DNA from: Clostridium manihotivorum
GTDB taxonomy: Bacteria; Bacillota; Clostridia; Clostridiales; Clostridiaceae
Assembly: GCF_004015185.1 (NCBI RefSeq)
Contig: NZ_CP025746.1
Location: forward strand, 4,791,776-4,855,775
Direction: 5' to 3'
Length of the DNA: 64,000 nucleotides
The translations under genes were made by a program, and so were the position numbers. Each line of letters begins with the position of its first letter. Within the stretch, counting starts at the first letter, position 1. The notes below the pieces were generated by a model that did no database searches, had not been told where the DNA came from, and saw only the letters and a list, made by a program, of their open reading frames with translations. Below, piece after piece: positions 62,769-64,000 of the stretch.

Positions 62769-63062
62769 AGTACTTCTCCTAAAACCTTTTTTTGTATTAT
62801 ACCATATTATTTATATATTATAAACAAATAAATATAGCATTTCTTCAATTTAAACTCATATTATTTTATTGATAAATAAAATTTAATATTTATTATTATG
62901 TATGCTTATAATCATAAAACTTTTACTGTATGCCGTACTTTAAAAACATGTATTAATGCTTAACTAGTCAAAAATAGACATATATCACTTTCTAATTCAC
63001 TGCATTTAATTTATTATAAAACCATACTTATATATAATATATATCTAAATATTATATATAAT
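62769..63062. other. Intergenic AT-rich gap
   Basis: Very AT-rich, with a run of TATATAATATATAT near 63030-63060; no gene or family repeat recognised. Confidence 0.5.
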
Positions 63063-63100
63063 AAAAAAATGTGACCTCCGCAACATGCAGAAATCACTTT
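63063..63100 (-). terminator. Terminator of the V-ATPase operon
   Basis: AGTGATTTCTGC with GCGGAGGTCAC (imperfect) and seven T on the minus strand, just past atpD. Confidence 0.7.
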
Positions 63101-63118
63101 AGCAAATATACGATTTAA

Positions 63119-63760
63119 TTAATTTTTCTCAGAAATTATTTCTTTAACCTTCATCAGCCTAGTTAATGCACTTCTCTCATTTTCTTCAAGCTTCATTCTG
63201 ATATACTTTATAGTTTCTTCAAGTTCTGGTATTGTCCTATACTCAAGTGCATTAACCCTTCTTCTTGTCTTTTCTATCTCATCGGCCATAAGCTGGCAGC
63301 TTTTCTCAATCTCTGCTAACTTCAGAAGCTTAGGTAGTACACTATACAATTGACTTATAGAATCATCAAGATCTGAAGATGTGCTGGCAAAGCCGTAAGG
63401 GAATATACTTCCTTCATCTCCTTCTAACTCTCTCTTAAAGTCCATCACCGGTACATTAACACTCATTATGTTCTTGCTTTTTATATCAACGGTTATATGC
63501 TCTTTAGGATAAGCAACTGCTTCTTCTAAAAATTCCTGACTCATTACTGCACTTGCCATAACAAAATCTTTTAAGGAGCCGCAAAGTTCCTGCTCTACTT
63601 CTTTTCTAAGCTCATTGTTGTACTTTACTTGACTTATAAACTGCCTCATAAGCTCATCTTGTTTATCCTTCAAAAGCTTATGACCTCTAGTTGCTGTAGA
63701 TAATCTCTTTTTCAGCTTTGTAAGCTCCATTCTTGTAGGATTAACATTAAGTGTTGTCAT
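63119..63760 (-). CDS. atpD: V/A-type ATP synthase subunit D
   Basis: 213 residues. NPTRMELTKLKKRLSTATRG followed by HKLLKDKQDELMRQF and a C-terminal coiled coil (VNALEYRTIPELEETIKYIR) is the central-stalk subunit D. It forms the rotor shaft between the A3B3 head and the membrane ring. It begins 3 bases after the stop of subunit B, with its ribosome binding site inside the B gene. Last gene of the operon. Confidence 0.95.
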   Translation of the reverse strand: MTTLNVNPTRMELTKLKKRLSTATRGHKLLKDKQDELMRQFISQVKYNNELRKEVEQELCGSLKDFVMASAVMSQEFLEEAVAYPKEHITVDIKSKNIMSVNVPVMDFKRELEGDEGSIFPYGFASTSSDLDDSISQLYSVLPKLLKLAEIEKSCQLMADEIEKTRRRVNALEYRTIPELEETIKYIRMKLEENERSALTRLMKVKEIISEKN

Positions 63761-63763
63761 AAA

Positions 63764-64000
63764 CTATTCACCATCTCCTAAAGGCAAATATTTTTCTAAA
63801 TATTCTTCTCTGATTCTTTTAAGCTCGCTCTTAGGAAGTATTCTTAGCAATTCCCACCCAATATTTAAGGTTTCTTCTATAGTCCTATTGGAATAAAATC
63901 CTTGTGCTACGTACTTTTTTTCAAAAGCCTCCGCAAACTTAGCAAAACTTTTATCTACTTCTGATAGAGCTGATTCTCCAAGGATAGTTGCAAGTTCCTT
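63764..64000 (-). CDS. atpB: V/A-type ATP synthase subunit B (C-terminal part, runs off window)
   Basis: The last 78 residues are visible: KELATILGESALSEVDKSFA, then GFYSNRTIEETLNIGWELLR and SELKRIREEYLEKYLP. This is the C-terminal domain of the non-catalytic subunit B, directly before subunit D as in other clostridial V-ATPase operons. The 5' part is beyond base 64000. Confidence 0.93.
   Translation of the reverse strand, partial: KELATILGESALSEVDKSFAKFAEAFEKKYVAQGFYSNRTIEETLNIGWELLRILPKSELKRIREEYLEKYLPLGDGE

Overview
The window is about 64 kb of a low-GC, AT-rich Firmicute chromosome, almost certainly a strict anaerobe of the genus Clostridium in the broad sense. The reasons are: strong AAGGAGG-type ribosome binding sites with frequent GTG and TTG starts, a V-type ATP synthase, the clostridial NifU-like/GGGtGRT pair, a flavodiiron protein, a bacteriohemerythrin, HPr kinase, DUF1292 and DUF896 proteins, and an electron-bifurcating type lactate dehydrogenase. 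The species cannot be named from sequence reading alone. Most genes lie on the minus strand.

Layout. 1-3.7 kb: 3' part of a GH3-family adenylating enzyme, a secreted internalin-like leucine-rich-repeat protein and a carboxymuconolactone decarboxylase-like protein. 4.1-8.7 kb: a lactate utilisation operon (FadR-type regulator, EtfB, EtfA with a [4Fe-4S] domain, FAD-dependent lactate dehydrogenase) with a visible FadR-type operator. 9.3-11.6 kb: an RRNPP-type TPR regulator followed by a 46-residue secreted peptide precursor, which looks like a complete quorum-sensing cassette. 11.75-19.4 kb: a mobile and decayed zone with an intact IS21-family element, a frameshifted IS630-family transposase, an IS66 relic, several tiny genes, an isochorismatase-like hydrolase and an Lrp regulator. 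19.5-23.7 kb: an acyltransferase, the NifU-like/GGGtGRT pair and a tRNA-Leu(CAA). 24-29.6 kb: alpha-glucan degradation (debranching enzyme, GH13 enzyme, AraC regulator). 29.7-37.4 kb: an EAL-CBS-GGDEF protein, DUF445, hemerythrin, a short pyruvate-kinase-like protein and unknown proteins. 37.5-42.2 kb: a lipoprotein, the folate operon (folE, HD protein, folP, folBK) and a PHP phosphoesterase. 42.4-50 kb: holin-like protein, M18 aminopeptidase, CorA-like transporter, hprK, a Spo0E-like small protein, acidic proteins and a flavodiiron protein. 50-58.3 kb: HelD, an RmlD-like reductase, an ECF S component, DUF2383, peptide deformylase, a DUF4097 membrane operon and a 49-residue protein. 58.6-64 kb: metF under a SAM-I riboswitch, a MraY/WecA-like transferase, an ArsR-type regulator with a membrane protein, and the end of a V-ATPase operon.

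The most unusual property is the density of short non-coding palindromic repeats. At least four families sit in intergenic gaps. Family 1 is about 98 bp with AGGGAACC/GGTTCCCT ends. Family 2 is 97 bp with AGATGTAYCACTTC ends. Family 3 is a 132-423 bp MITE with 38-bp inverted ends and exact 8-bp target duplications. Family 4 is about 60 bp with a GCGCATCTGCC/GGCAGG core. They are nested in one another, occur as tandem pairs, and some touch gene ends, terminators or start regions.

Functionally the region mixes lactate and glucan catabolism, one-carbon/folate metabolism (folE-P-BK and metF), envelope genes and signalling (c-di-GMP, RRNPP peptide, Spo0E-like). No rRNA, CRISPR array or prophage was seen; the only phage-like gene is one small holin.
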